The notes under the pieces were generated by a model. That model saw only the letters and a list, made by a program, of their open reading frames with translations. It did no database searches and was not told the origin of the DNA. From Paenibacillus massiliensis subsp. panacisoli DSM 21345 (lineage in GTDB: Bacteria; Bacillota; Bacilli; Paenibacillales; Paenibacillaceae): a DNA stretch of 64,000 bases. A program made the position numbers and the translations under genes. How positions within the stretch are numbered: position 1 is the first letter of the stretch; each line of letters starts with the position of its first letter. The DNA lies in NCBI RefSeq assembly GCF_000426545.1, contig NZ_KE384534.1:248001-312000 (forward strand), given 5' to 3'. Below, piece after piece: positions 1 through 9,563 of the stretch.

Positions 1-23
1 AAGCCTAGTCAGGTATTCAGTAC

Positions 24-92
24 AAAAAAAGACCGATTCAAGGCTGGGTAGCCCATTACGGGGCTGTCCTTGTGAGCCTTGTCGGTCTTTTT
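24..92. terminator. Bidirectional intrinsic terminator
   Basis: Two arms (AAAAAGACCGA with AAGGCT, and AGCCTTG with TCGGTCTTTTT) form a long hairpin with a T run on either strand. On the minus strand it lies about 80 bases past the end of the thioredoxin-like gene. Confidence 0.75.
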
Positions 93-171
93 GAAGTCTA
101 TACGAGTCTTGCTTAAGAGGATACCATCTTGGAATTATGCCTCAAAGCTTAACGGATGCTGGATGAATGAA

Positions 172-687
172 TCAGGACCCTGCGGGCTTATGCTTCGCAA
201 AGAATTCCTTGAAGTCCTCCAGCTGGTAGCCGTTATCGCCAGCTGTCTCTTGCAGACCACCTACCATGCGTTCTTTTTCAACGCCATTTTCATAATAGAC
301 AAGCGTAGGGGTGTACTCGATCTTGTATTGATTCCAGCCTTCTTCGAATTCACGAAGATTATACTGGGGGAGATCTATGCCAGCATCCTTGGCCAATGGC
401 ATGAGCTCAGGAGTGGTCACACGACAATGCGGGCAATCTGAGGCAAAGAAGTACACAAAGAAGCTCTCTTTGTTATCAATCTTGCTCTTCATTGCGGCAG
501 GCAGGATAATATTCTGGTAATTCGGATCGTTCAAAATCTCGCGGGTAGCCGGGTTCATGGAAGATACGGACTTGCCGTATAGTTCATTCTTGGTTCCGGA
601 GTTCAGCCCGATCAGTAAGCCGATCAGTATCGCTAGTACCGCAAAAAAGCTGATAACAGGTACAAGCTTCTTGTTCTTAGATTTCAA
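172..687 (-). CDS. Membrane-anchored thioredoxin-like protein
   Basis: A 171-residue thioredoxin-fold protein. Residues 1-30 are a positively charged start followed by one hydrophobic segment, probably an uncleaved anchor placing the domain outside the membrane. The redox motif CPHC follows the strand ending YFFAS, and YTPTLVYY supplies the cis-proline loop. The likely role is thiol-disulfide exchange on extracytoplasmic proteins; the CPHC dipeptide resembles oxidising DsbA/BdbD-type enzymes more than reducing thioredoxins, but direction cannot be read from sequence. The start is a TTG behind GGAGAG. It is transcribed alone, away from the methyltransferase gene. Family assignment is firm, substrate unknown. 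Confidence 0.85.
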   Translation of the reverse strand: MKSKNKKLVPVISFFAVLAILIGLLIGLNSGTKNELYGKSVSSMNPATREILNDPNYQNIILPAAMKSKIDNKESFFVYFFASDCPHCRVTTPELMPLAKDAGIDLPQYNLREFEEGWNQYKIEYTPTLVYYENGVEKERMVGGLQETAGDNGYQLEDFKEFFAKHKPAGS

Positions 688-909
688 TACAATCTCTCCT
701 ATCTGGCTTGTATATAGTATATGTCAACAATGACGATCTCATTATACAACATTACAGGCTGTAGTGAAACAAGCATCCGAAATCTAGCTGGAACTAGACC
801 AATGAACAGTGCATGATGGAGATTTGATATTCCGAATGCTATATTAGAGCATGTGTAACTTTTGCTAACAAACCAATATTCATATCACCAAGAACAGGAT
901 GATTACATT

Positions 910-2628
910 ATGGGCGTACAGCTCCCATCAACATTTATAGAGAGAATGCATCAGCTACTGGGCAAGGAATTCGATGACTTTATGTCCACGTATGACCATA
1001 CCCCTCATGCAGGCCTGCGGGTCAATGAACTTAAAATTTCCTTGGATGAATTCGCGAAGCTGGCTCCGTTCGAGCTTAGACCCATTCCGTGGTGTGAGAC
1101 GGGGTTCTATGTGCCTTATGGGATCAAGCCGGGGCTACACCCTTATTATCACACCGGACTGTACTACATTCAGGAGCCAAGCGCTATGGCCCCGGTTGAG
1201 CTGTTGGCTGTTCAGGAGCATGATCGGGTGCTGGATCTATGTGCTGCTCCTGGAGGTAAATCTACCCAGATTGCAGCGAAGCTTCGAGGGACAGGGGTAC
1301 TGGTGACGAATGACATTCATGCGGATCGAACCAAGGCGCTTACCAAAAATATTGAGCTATACGGCGTGCGCAATGCAGTTGTTCTGAACGAACAGCCAGA
1401 GCGGATCGCTGCGGCATTTCCGGCTTTTTTTGATAAAATCCTGATCGATGCTCCTTGCTCGGGTGAAGGAATGTATCGTAAGGATGAGGATATGGTGAAA
1501 AGCACTGTCACAATTGCGGATTGTGTCATCATGCAGCGTGATATTCTCCATTGGGCAGCGAACATGCTGGCGCCTGGGGGAACGATGGTCTATTCGACTT
1601 GCACCTTTGCGCCTGAAGAGAACGAAATGATGATTGCGGAGTTTTTAAATACGCATCCAGACTACAGCATCGTTGAGGTACCGGTGCGGCACGGATTTGC
1701 TTCAGGCAGACCCGATTGGATACCAGCAAGCGATCAGAGTGCTGGAGATGCATTGGCTGGCACAGTCAGACTATGGCCACATCGGCTGGAGGGTGAAGGG
1801 CACTATGCTGCTGTGTTGCGCCGTAATGGCGGAGCAGAAGCTTCACCTGAGACTCATGGGACGATGGAAGCATCCTCGGTGCTCGATTTGCCAGATCATG
1901 CTGGATTGGAAGCTGAGTCTGGTATATCCAGTATGCCAGACTCAGCCATAGCCTCAAAATCAAGGTCAACAGGGAATCTGTCTAGTGCTGCACAGTCTGT
2001 ACGGGGCTCAGAGGATTCTATGCGGGTCCGCAAGGGTAAAGGTGGACCTGCCCGTCATGGTACACAAGCAGAGCTGGAGCGAGGGCAGAGCAGGCATGGC
2101 CGAAGCAAAGGTGCGGCAAGCTCCAAGCAGCGTAGTGGCTCAGGAGCGAGCCAACGATCGGGTCGAGAGAAGGAACAGGCATCACTCACTTCCTACGATG
2201 AGTTCATACAAGAGCAGCTTCATTTGACCCTTCCAGGCGAGACGATTATGTATGGTGATCGCATCTATCAGTCTCCCTTGTCTTCTACCCGACTGGAGGG
2301 CCTTAAGGTAGTCCGACCAGGCTGGTACATGGGTAAGCTGAAGAATGGTCGCTTCGTGCCCTCACAGCCACTTGCAACAGCACTGCGTTCGCAGGAGGCA
2401 ATTCGGGTTATTACGCTGGATTCCCGTCAGCCTGAGGCTGTACGCTACCTTAAGGGAGAGACACTGGAGATACCAGCTGACCGGATAACCTATCCTCACG
2501 GGAATGAGCGAGGCAGCAAGGGCTACACACTGATCTGCATAGATGGCTACGCAGCAGGCTGGGGCAAATGGCAGAACGGCATGTTGAAGAATGAATATCC
2601 TTCCGGCTGGAGGTGGACCTCAGTATGA
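910..2628 (+). CDS. RsmF-like rRNA (cytosine-C5) methyltransferase, with basic insert
   Basis: A NOL1/NOP2/Sun-family SAM-dependent RNA methyltransferase of 572 residues. The N-terminus (LPSTFIERM..LLG) matches the usual RsmF start, so ATG 910 is chosen over TTG 862, which lacks a ribosome-binding site. The SAM site reads VLDLCAAPGGKS, and the two catalytic cysteines sit in DAPCSGEGM and YSTCTF. The C-terminus carries the RsmF-type RNA-binding part (KGLKVVRPGWYMG, YLKGETLEIP). Between them lies an unusual Ser/Arg/Lys-rich stretch of roughly 100 residues that looks disordered. The stop overlaps the next start in ATGA, so translation is probably coupled. A second family member lies convergently at 3526-4926. 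Confidence 0.9.
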   Translation: MGVQLPSTFIERMHQLLGKEFDDFMSTYDHTPHAGLRVNELKISLDEFAKLAPFELRPIPWCETGFYVPYGIKPGLHPYYHTGLYYIQEPSAMAPVELLAVQEHDRVLDLCAAPGGKSTQIAAKLRGTGVLVTNDIHADRTKALTKNIELYGVRNAVVLNEQPERIAAAFPAFFDKILIDAPCSGEGMYRKDEDMVKSTVTIADCVIMQRDILHWAANMLAPGGTMVYSTCTFAPEENEMMIAEFLNTHPDYSIVEVPVRHGFASGRPDWIPASDQSAGDALAGTVRLWPHRLEGEGHYAAVLRRNGGAEASPETHGTMEASSVLDLPDHAGLEAESGISSMPDSAIASKSRSTGNLSSAAQSVRGSEDSMRVRKGKGGPARHGTQAELERGQSRHGRSKGAASSKQRSGSGASQRSGREKEQASLTSYDEFIQEQLHLTLPGETIMYGDRIYQSPLSSTRLEGLKVVRPGWYMGKLKNGRFVPSQPLATALRSQEAIRVITLDSRQPEAVRYLKGETLEIPADRITYPHGNERGSKGYTLICIDGYAAGWGKWQNGMLKNEYPSGWRWTSV

Positions 2629-3443
2629 GTGGACAAGACAATAATAAGGCAGATATCCAAGGAAGTACCGCACGTAACCCGAAAGGCAAGCAGACCCAGC
2701 GTCTGGATAAAATATTGAGCCATATGGGGATTGGTACTCGCACAGAGATCAAAAGAATGGTTAAGCAGGGTGCCGTGACTGTGAATGGGGCGGTGGTCAA
2801 GGATAGTGGGATGCAGGTGCATCCTGTGGACGATCAGATCGAGGCTGCCGGGCAGATCGTCCGATTCAAAGAATTCATCTATCTGATGCTTCACAAGCCG
2901 CCAGGCGTAGTCTCGGCTACAGAGGACTTGCGGGAGCGGACAGTAGTGGATCTGCTGGCGGAGGAGGACCGACAGTTCTCTCCTTTTCCTGTAGGGAGAC
3001 TCGACAAGGATACAGAGGGTCTGCTTCTGCTCACTAATGATGGCAAGCTTGCTCATGAGCTGCTATCACCCAAGCGTCATGTCCCGAAGAGGTATGAAGC
3101 CACTGTACGAGGGGATGTAAATGCAGAGGACATTACTCGATTCAGCGAAGGGGTAACTCTAGATGACGGCTACGTAACGATGCCTGCCGAGTTGACTATT
3201 CTGAGGCAAGAGCAGGATGAGGATTCTGACTCCGTCATATCATATATAGGGCTCATCATTCATGAAGGGAAGTTCCATCAGGTGAAGCGAATGTTCGAGG
3301 CTGTAGGCAAGAAGGTAATCTATCTGAAAAGAACAGATATGGGCTCGCTCCATCTTGACCCAACATTGCCCATCGGCACTTATCGGGAGCTGACGGATGC
3401 TGAATTAAGTCTGCTGCAGCGAGAAGAAGCTACGGCAGAATAG
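2625..3443 (+). CDS. RsuA/RluB-family rRNA pseudouridine synthase
   Basis: This enzyme converts a specific uridine in rRNA to pseudouridine. An S4 RNA-binding domain (RLDKILSHMGIG..) is followed by the catalytic domain with the aspartate in GRLDKDTEGLLLLTNDG and the RY motif in PKRYEATV. The start is ATG 2625, eight bases after GGAGGTGG; the GTG at 2613 lies inside that site. It overlaps the methyltransferase stop by four bases, so the two genes form an rRNA-modification operon. Subfamily (16S U516 RsuA versus 23S RluB/RluE/RluF) cannot be settled by eye. Confidence 0.9.
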   Translation: MSGQDNNKADIQGSTARNPKGKQTQRLDKILSHMGIGTRTEIKRMVKQGAVTVNGAVVKDSGMQVHPVDDQIEAAGQIVRFKEFIYLMLHKPPGVVSATEDLRERTVVDLLAEEDRQFSPFPVGRLDKDTEGLLLLTNDGKLAHELLSPKRHVPKRYEATVRGDVNAEDITRFSEGVTLDDGYVTMPAELTILRQEQDEDSDSVISYIGLIIHEGKFHQVKRMFEAVGKKVIYLKRTDMGSLHLDPTLPIGTYRELTDAELSLLQREEATAE

Positions 3444-3513
3444 GTGGATGGGCCAAAGGAAGCTTACAGGGTGGATGAACTGTAAATGCAAACGAAAAAA
3501 CACATCGAAAAAA

Positions 3514-3543
3514 CACATAACAGGGTTATAGCCCTGTCATGTG
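3514..3543 (-). terminator. Intrinsic terminator of the second RsmF-like gene
   Basis: The arms CACATAACAGGG and CCCTGTCATGTG form a strong hairpin; read on the minus strand it is followed by TTTTTT. It begins inside the stop codon region of the minus-strand methyltransferase gene. Confidence 0.8.
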
Positions 3544-4926
3544 TCGTAGTCCTTTCGGCAGACGGTTCTTGAGCTGTCCTCCGCTTGCTTTGGCCCAGCC
3601 CAAAGGGATACCGTCAGCGCTGACGAGTACCCAGCCTTGAAGTGGCAGGTCTGTATTCAGCGTCTCGCCCTTCAGATAGGCTTGGACCTGCTCAGATGAA
3701 GCAGATAGCAAGCAATGCTGAGCAGCCTGCTCTGGAAGAAGTGCCAGAGCCAAAGCGTGTGCAGGCTCGAAGCGCCCTTTCTTAGCCTCACCCAGATGTA
3801 AGCCAGGTCGTGGAAGCTTGAGCCCCTTCATCTCCGCGTCGTGCAATCGGATTCTAGCTCCGTCGGGAAGGTAGTAGAGCGATTCACCGAACAGTAGCGG
3901 ACGACCAGGACCCAAGGTGAAATCCTTCAATGCTTCAGCTGCCCAGTCCTGGTAAGCCCGCCATGCATGCTCAAGCTCCCGGCTCCCCATGCGGCTGTCA
4001 TGCTTTTTCGCCTTTGTCGGACGGATATGCCGCTCACGATCCTCTCCTGACTGGGAGGGCTCGTCAGACCGTTTGTGGAGTACAGCAACGAAGTGACCCT
4101 CCCCGCGTTCCAGATGCGGCCAGACTCTTTCTGTATGGAGCAGCTCCATATCTGGATATTCCGATACGAGCCAATCCATCATTCCCTCATTTTCAGTCTG
4201 GTTAAAGGTACAGGTAGAATAGGCAAGCGTGCCCCCGGGCTTAAGCAGTCGGTGTACCTCGTGTAAAATATCCTGCTGGCGAGATGCGCACATCTCTACT
4301 AGCCCCGGATTCCAATCTCTAACGGCATCAGGGTCCTTACGGAACATCCCTTCACCAGAGCAGGGGGCGTCTAGCATAATCCGATCAAAGCTGCCGGCAA
4401 AGCGAGCTGACAAGCCTTCAGGCGTGCTGCTGGTGACGATGACATTCGCCAGTCCCATTCGCTCTACGTTCTCTGCCAATACCTTGGCTCGCGCCGGGTG
4501 GATCTCGTTGGAGACGAGCAGACCATGACCACCAAGCTTGGCAGCAATATGTGTCGTCTTTCCTCCAGGAGCAGCAGCCATATCGAGCACAGTCTCGCCG
4601 GGCTGAGGGTCAAGCAGCTCTACGGCAGACATGGCGGACGGCTCCTGAATATAGTAAAGTCCTCCTGTATGATACGGATGCTTGCCTGGACGAACAGGCT
4701 CCTGATAGTAATAGCCTTCAGAGCACCAAGACACCGGAGCTAACTGCCATTCCTGAATGAGCTGTTCACGCAGTTCGGGCGTTATTTTTGCAGGATTCAG
4801 GCGTATTCCCTGTACCCTTGGCTGATGGTAGCTATCGAGAAAAGCAGGAGCCTCGCTACCTAGTAGCTCTGTGATTTGCTGTATATAAGCGCCAGGAAGC
4901 GGCGGCTTGTCTATATTCATTTCCAT
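3526..4926 (-). CDS. RsmF-like rRNA (cytosine-C5) methyltransferase (second copy)
   Basis: A 466-residue NOL1/NOP2/Sun-family methyltransferase. It shows the SAM motif VLDMAAAPGGKT, catalytic cysteines in DAPCSGEGMFRKDPD and AYSTCTFN, and the C-terminal RNA-binding region (MKGLKLPRPGLHLGEAKKGRFEP). It has the normal family length and lacks the long basic insert of the copy at 910-2628. The two clearly share ancestry but differ throughout, so this is an old duplication or two distinct enzymes, possibly with different rRNA targets. It is convergent with the pseudouridine synthase gene. The start is ATG 4926 (or ATG 4920). Confidence 0.9.
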   Translation of the reverse strand: MEMNIDKPPLPGAYIQQITELLGSEAPAFLDSYHQPRVQGIRLNPAKITPELREQLIQEWQLAPVSWCSEGYYYQEPVRPGKHPYHTGGLYYIQEPSAMSAVELLDPQPGETVLDMAAAPGGKTTHIAAKLGGHGLLVSNEIHPARAKVLAENVERMGLANVIVTSSTPEGLSARFAGSFDRIMLDAPCSGEGMFRKDPDAVRDWNPGLVEMCASRQQDILHEVHRLLKPGGTLAYSTCTFNQTENEGMMDWLVSEYPDMELLHTERVWPHLERGEGHFVAVLHKRSDEPSQSGEDRERHIRPTKAKKHDSRMGSRELEHAWRAYQDWAAEALKDFTLGPGRPLLFGESLYYLPDGARIRLHDAEMKGLKLPRPGLHLGEAKKGRFEPAHALALALLPEQAAQHCLLSASSEQVQAYLKGETLNTDLPLQGWVLVSADGIPLGWAKASGGQLKNRLPKGLRHMTGL

Positions 4927-4950
4927 TTACTCCTTTGCGATCTACATTTA

Positions 4951-5014
4951 ATCCCATACAATTTCATGCAATTTCATACAACCCGTACAAATCTATACGA
5001 ATTCATACAATCCG
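4951..5014. repeat. Short degenerate AT-rich repeats
   Basis: Between the methyltransferase start and the end of the GGDEF gene, the word AATTTCATACAA or close variants recurs about five times in 64 bases. No function is evident. Confidence 0.4.
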
Positions 5015-5026
5015 TAGTTCGATCAG

Positions 5027-6160
5027 CTATCGAATCGTCTTATAGTCTGTTACTTTATTTTTGCCTGTCGTCTTGGAGTGATACATGGCCGTATCGGCCT
5101 GATGCACCAGTTCATCGGGCGTCACCCCACTCTTGATAACACTATAGCCAACACTAATCGTGACGATGCTCTCTGCTTCTACCCGGGCACGAATACGCTC
5201 AGCGACAGCCCCCGGCTTCGCCTTCTTATCAACAATCATGGCAAGAAGCTCTTCTCCGCCGTAGCGGCCAGGAATACCGATATTCTCGGTCTCCTCAGTA
5301 ATAATCTCAGCGACTTGTTTCAGCACCTCGTCAGCACGGGCATGGCCTTGCGTATCATTGAGCTTCTTGAAATTATCAATATCGCAGAAGATAACCGCTA
5401 GTCGCACGCCTTCCTCAGCATAACGCTTCAAGCGCATACCAAAGTATTTTCGGTTGAACAGACCTGTTAAGCCGTCCGTAATCGAAGTGCGATAGATGTG
5501 CTGGAGCAGCTCTACGATTCGTTGGAACAAAATGAGGAATAGAACAAGATAATAGAGCACCCGCAGGTGCTGCATATGTACAATGATGGCAGGAGGAACG
5601 GTAAGCTGTGCCCAGGTATCGGCGATGACCCACAGTGCATAGATCAGCAGACTAATCAGGTATTTTCCTTGTTGTCCGATTCGTGGCATAATCCATAATA
5701 GACCCCATACGATAACCAGCAGACGGTGGGTTTGACTAAAGATCAGCAGCCCAGGGTCCTTCCAGCTGGCAGGTACTGATGGAAGGAGGACACAAAGAAC
5801 AGGTGGTACTAGTAGCAGCACAATAAAGGTGCTAAAGGTCCAAAAGAATTTTGCGTTCGACTTCCGATACAACTGATAAACGGCCCCGTTAATCAACAGG
5901 AAGGCGAGCGACTCCAGCACAGCGATCCACGAGGAATCATAGCGTGGGGATAGGCTTGTTGCCGAGTAGAGATGGTAGCTCTCATAAGCAATCACAAACA
6001 GCCCAGCTGCAATAAAGTACAAATAGGCTTTTTTTCGCTGCTTGCCGTACATCATTATACACATACACAACATGATGAATAGAATACATAGACCGGCAAC
6101 AGCCGCAATGACGGGTGGAAGCCACACGGACATGGCCCACGGAGTAGATAACAGCTTCAC
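5027..6160 (-). CDS. Membrane GGDEF diguanylate cyclase
   Basis: A 377-residue protein with about seven predicted membrane segments in residues 10-210 and a GGDEF domain from about 215 (TDGLTGLFNRKYF) to the end. The active-site loop reads GRYGGEELL, so it should make cyclic di-GMP. No RxxD inhibitory I-site is visible five residues before the loop, so product inhibition of the usual kind is unlikely. The membrane part is an unnamed sensor type. It is monocistronic and divergent from the glycosyltransferase gene. Activity is expected but not provable from sequence. Confidence 0.85.
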   Translation of the reverse strand: MKLLSTPWAMSVWLPPVIAAVAGLCILFIMLCMCIMMYGKQRKKAYLYFIAAGLFVIAYESYHLYSATSLSPRYDSSWIAVLESLAFLLINGAVYQLYRKSNAKFFWTFSTFIVLLLVPPVLCVLLPSVPASWKDPGLLIFSQTHRLLVIVWGLLWIMPRIGQQGKYLISLLIYALWVIADTWAQLTVPPAIIVHMQHLRVLYYLVLFLILFQRIVELLQHIYRTSITDGLTGLFNRKYFGMRLKRYAEEGVRLAVIFCDIDNFKKLNDTQGHARADEVLKQVAEIITEETENIGIPGRYGGEELLAMIVDKKAKPGAVAERIRARVEAESIVTISVGYSVIKSGVTPDELVHQADTAMYHSKTTGKNKVTDYKTIR

Positions 6161-6290
6161 GAATTCACGGCTCCCACGTGCGTTACACGCAATAAAAGTA
6201 CAGCATATTCCATAAAACCTGCTGAGGATCGACGCCGGGTGTTGACCAACGCAATTCCTCAGGTTCTATTGCTTGGCTCGTTCCAATCCG

Positions 6291-6306
6291 ATACAATTAA
6301 TTGTAT
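6291..6306. promoter_or_regulatory. Perfect 16-bp palindrome in a divergent intergenic region
   Basis: ATACAATTAATTGTAT is a perfect palindrome lying between the divergent GGDEF and glycosyltransferase genes. It has the size of a dimeric repressor site. No regulator is identified and the AT-rich sequence could be chance. The rest of 6161-6451 shows only a short open frame without support. Confidence 0.3.
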
Positions 6307-6451
6307 TTATGCCGATCCGGAGAACTGCTGTCTGGATTTCCAATATATCATGTTTTCAGAAGCTATGAAAAGTCAATATAGACGGCTACAGCTGGATATT
6401 TTGGAGCATAACGCTCCGGGTTCCAGCATTGCTTGAAAGGGGAAGCACGTC

Positions 6452-7576
6452 ATGAAATTGCTACAGGCACTCTTTTTCCCTCCCGAGCAGCCGGGGGGCG
6501 TATCATCCATGATTCCTTATTTGCAGGAACGATTCACGGCTCCGCGCTGGGAGATGGAGCTCTTCTCATTACCCAAAAGAATCCGCAACAAGGGTCAGGA
6601 AGAGGTACAATTCGATACGTTCGATTGGACGGAATTCACTGACAGTGCGATTGTCCAGAAGTACATCCAGACCTACCGTGATTATTTGTGGTGGACGAAA
6701 TTGCGCATTCATACTCCATATGATCTGGTTCATGCCCATCATCCCATTGCGGGCCTGGCCATGAAAGCAGTGTTCCCTCATACCCCTCTAATTCAGACGA
6801 TACACTCCTCCTATGAGCGGGAGCTGATTTTGAACGGAAAGATTGTGGAAGGGGGGCCTGAGCATCAATTCCTGATCTCGATCTATCGTGAACTGGAGCG
6901 CAAGACGGATCGAATGCTGACCGTGTCCGGCTCCTTTCGTAATTATATGAGTCCTTATGTAGATCATCATGAGCGAATTCAGATTATACCGAACGGCTAT
7001 GATGAACGGCGTTTCAAACCGATTCCTCACGAAAATGATGTGGCCCAACTAATTACAGTATGCCGGCTTGTCCCCGCAAAGGGCATTGATACGCTGCTTA
7101 AGGCCTGTGCGGAGCTGAAAAAGCGGGGAGTCGACTATGTATTGCACATTATCGGGGATGGTCCTATTCGCCCGGAGCTTGAGCAAATGGCGCAGGAGCT
7201 TGGTATATATAATGAGACAATCTTCTACGGCTACACCCTGCACCCGGAGGAATTCATGCCCTTCTTCGATATCTTCGTGCTCCCGTCACGTGCAGAGGCA
7301 TTTGGATCTGTATTTGCCGAGGCTGCACTAAGCTGTCTTGCACTTGTTGGAACCAATGTGGGCGGCATTCCAGAGCAGATTGAGGATGGGATCAATGGCC
7401 TCCTTGTACCCCCGGAGGATGAGGTAGCACTGGCAGAGGCGATGGAGAAGGTCATCGTTGATCCGTCCTATCGTTATGAACTGGCCCGTTCAGCCTGTGA
7501 GAAGGCCAAGAGCAACTATTCGCTCAGTCGGGCCGTCCATGAATTGAAGAAGCTGTATCTAGAGTTCAATGAATAG
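6452..7576 (+). CDS. GT4-family glycosyltransferase
   Basis: A 374-residue GT-B fold glycosyltransferase. The N-terminal domain begins with the typical PPEQPGGV loop. The C-terminal donor-binding domain shows VCRLVPAKGIDTLL, IIGDGPIRPELE, FGYTLHPEEF-type and PSRAEAFGSVFAEAAL signatures with the EX7E-like acidic pair. Members transfer a sugar from a nucleotide donor to lipids, glycans or small thiols; the acceptor is unknown here. The start ATG follows AAAGGGGAA at normal spacing. It stands alone between two minus-strand genes. Confidence 0.85.
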   Translation: MKLLQALFFPPEQPGGVSSMIPYLQERFTAPRWEMELFSLPKRIRNKGQEEVQFDTFDWTEFTDSAIVQKYIQTYRDYLWWTKLRIHTPYDLVHAHHPIAGLAMKAVFPHTPLIQTIHSSYERELILNGKIVEGGPEHQFLISIYRELERKTDRMLTVSGSFRNYMSPYVDHHERIQIIPNGYDERRFKPIPHENDVAQLITVCRLVPAKGIDTLLKACAELKKRGVDYVLHIIGDGPIRPELEQMAQELGIYNETIFYGYTLHPEEFMPFFDIFVLPSRAEAFGSVFAEAALSCLALVGTNVGGIPEQIEDGINGLLVPPEDEVALAEAMEKVIVDPSYRYELARSACEKAKSNYSLSRAVHELKKLYLEFNE

Positions 7577-7605
7577 CTGATGGAGCGAAAAAATAAAAAT
7601 CCAAC

Positions 7606-8733
7606 TTAGGTTCCCGTAGGCTTGATTGGTGGCTTGGTATCTGGCTCGTGGGTACGGATGACGGACGGCTGGATATTCGGTGTAACTGTCTGTAGCGGAG
7701 GTCTTTTGTAGCCATTCTTGATCAACGTCAGTGCCCACACAAGGCTAAGGGATCCGAAAATAGGATACAGTACGGATAGTAATGAGCTGAAGCCGAATTG
7801 GCTGATCAAATAGCAAGTACACATAATACTTAGAGTGATCAGACGTGGGTGCATTGACAGATGATGCTGAAGCTGAAGGGTAAGACCATATATATCTGCA
7901 ACGAAAGTACTGAAAATTTCCATGAATATCATGGTGATATATAGCAGCTGAATAGCAGTCCCTAATTGAACAGCTACATTCCCCATGGGAATTTCGAATT
8001 GCTGAATACCCGGCATTTGGGCTGACATCGCGAAGTGAGCGGACATCAGCATCAAACCTACGCCAAGCCCACCGAGTAGCCCGCCCTTAATGATGGTGGA
8101 ACGCGAGGCTGTCTGCGCGCCCAGAGGCACCAGCACGGCTTGCGCCATCGCGAGGTTGAACGAGGTGTAGAGTAGCGGCGACAGCAGACCTTTTAATAAG
8201 GGCTCATCCGAGATCAAGGTAATGAAACGATCAGCACCAGGTGCCTTGATTGTACTGAAGATCAATAGAAGTGATAGAATCATCATAATGGGGACGACAA
8301 TGGAATTGATCTGTAATATGGAACGCATCCCTTTTCCCAGCAGCAGATAGGTGCCCAGAAGTGTGATCAGCAGTCCAATCTGGTAATGCATATTCAAGTG
8401 CTCTACGAATACAGAGCCAGAGCCGGCCAGCATGACACTGTTCACACCCAGAATAATAATTAGCGTAAATAGGCTGATCCATTTCCCGGCCTTTGGTCCG
8501 AATAGGTGCTTGTTCAAATCTTCGTAGGAATGTGCCGATATATCATGTGCAATGAGCATCATCCGGGTACCAAGCCAAATAAAGGCCATCGTGGCGATCA
8601 GGATGGTGAAGGTAGCAACGCGGCCGTACTGTGTAAAGAACTGGAGGATTTCCTGTCCGGTGGCAAACCCCGCACCGACAATAGTGCCTATATACGTGAA
8701 TGCAATTTGAAGAACATGGATATCCCGTCTCAT
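7606..8733 (-). CDS. YkvI-family membrane transporter-like protein
   Basis: A 375-residue integral membrane protein with about ten hydrophobic segments. It opens with IAFTYIGTIVGAGFATGQEILQ, the diagnostic start of the YkvI family within the APC transporter superfamily; the GAGFATG loop is the unwound substrate-binding helix of that fold. The C-terminus is a short proline-rich cytoplasmic tail. Substrate is not known for the family. It ends about 30 bases from the glycosyltransferase stop, convergently, with no clear terminator between them. Confidence 0.8.
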   Translation of the reverse strand: MRRDIHVLQIAFTYIGTIVGAGFATGQEILQFFTQYGRVATFTILIATMAFIWLGTRMMLIAHDISAHSYEDLNKHLFGPKAGKWISLFTLIIILGVNSVMLAGSGSVFVEHLNMHYQIGLLITLLGTYLLLGKGMRSILQINSIVVPIMMILSLLLIFSTIKAPGADRFITLISDEPLLKGLLSPLLYTSFNLAMAQAVLVPLGAQTASRSTIIKGGLLGGLGVGLMLMSAHFAMSAQMPGIQQFEIPMGNVAVQLGTAIQLLYITMIFMEIFSTFVADIYGLTLQLQHHLSMHPRLITLSIMCTCYLISQFGFSSLLSVLYPIFGSLSLVWALTLIKNGYKRPPLQTVTPNIQPSVIRTHEPDTKPPIKPTGT

Positions 8734-8883
8734 TCCTTTCCTCCCTTTCCTCCCTGCATAGGCTGTGGATGAGCCTACGCTTCTTTATAGGGTATGTCCA
8801 GGGAGAATGGGACATGACTCGAAGTTATGGAATGGCCACACGCAGCAAGTGTACAGATCAAGTAGTGACAGGAGTTATGTACA

Positions 8884-9504
8884 ATGGGTTCGATCGTTTC
8901 CTTTATTTTAACTTATGGATATGCTGCGATGTTTGGGCTGCTTGCCTTGGGAGTCGCTGGCGTACCTGTTCCGGATGAGGTCATCATGATTGCCTTCGGA
9001 GGACTGGTGTCACAAGGGTATTATAATTTTTCGGCAGCACTTATCGTTACTTTTTGCGGCAGTATGACCGGAATGCTGTTCAGTTATGCCTTGGGAAGGT
9101 TCCTAGGAAAGCCGCTACTTCACAAGTATGGCAAATGGGTTCGTCTGACACCCAAGAAGATTGCGGTGTCCGAGAACTGGTTCGGACGCTATGGTACATG
9201 GGGAATTTTGTTTGGTTATTTTGTACCCGGCCTTCGACACCTATCCTCTTATCTGGCGGGAACGACCCGTCTTAAATTCTCATCGTATCTGCTGTATGCT
9301 ACCCTAGGCGCACTGATCTGGTGCACCACATTTCTATGGGTGGGACATGCTGTCGGCCTGCATTGGGAACAGGTGGCATTGGTCATGGAGAAGGTCACCC
9401 GTAAGATGGGAGTAGCCGTTATTCTACTCATGATGATTGGTGCATTCATTCCTTGGGCATGGAAAAAATATAAATTAAAAAGCCAAGGCGATTCCCAAGC
9501 TTGA
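8884..9504 (+). CDS. DedA/VTT-family membrane protein
   Basis: A 206-residue DedA protein. It shows the family signature GVPVPDEVIM near the N-terminus, the FGYFVPGLRHLSSYLAG re-entrant loop and a C-terminal membrane helix followed by a basic tail. DedA proteins are implicated in flipping phospholipids such as undecaprenyl phosphate or phosphatidylethanolamine and in envelope homeostasis. AGGAG precedes the start. Xpt follows 59 bases downstream on the same strand, perhaps co-transcribed. A second, distinct DedA gene lies at 49142-49657. Confidence 0.88.
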   Translation: MGSIVSFILTYGYAAMFGLLALGVAGVPVPDEVIMIAFGGLVSQGYYNFSAALIVTFCGSMTGMLFSYALGRFLGKPLLHKYGKWVRLTPKKIAVSENWFGRYGTWGILFGYFVPGLRHLSSYLAGTTRLKFSSYLLYATLGALIWCTTFLWVGHAVGLHWEQVALVMEKVTRKMGVAVILLMMIGAFIPWAWKKYKLKSQGDSQA

Positions 9505-9563
9505 TGCGGGAAGCGAACTATGGTACTTTTACGGCATAGGATAGGGCTTGGGAGGTCATTGAC

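Noticed and set aside
6239..6436. 65-residue open frame before the glycosyltransferase gene
   Set aside because: It has no well-placed ribosome-binding site and no recognisable pattern; it falls within a regulatory-looking gap.
9505..9563. Purine riboswitch before xpt
   Set aside because: The gap to the upstream gene is only 59 bases and none of the conserved purine aptamer sequence is present.
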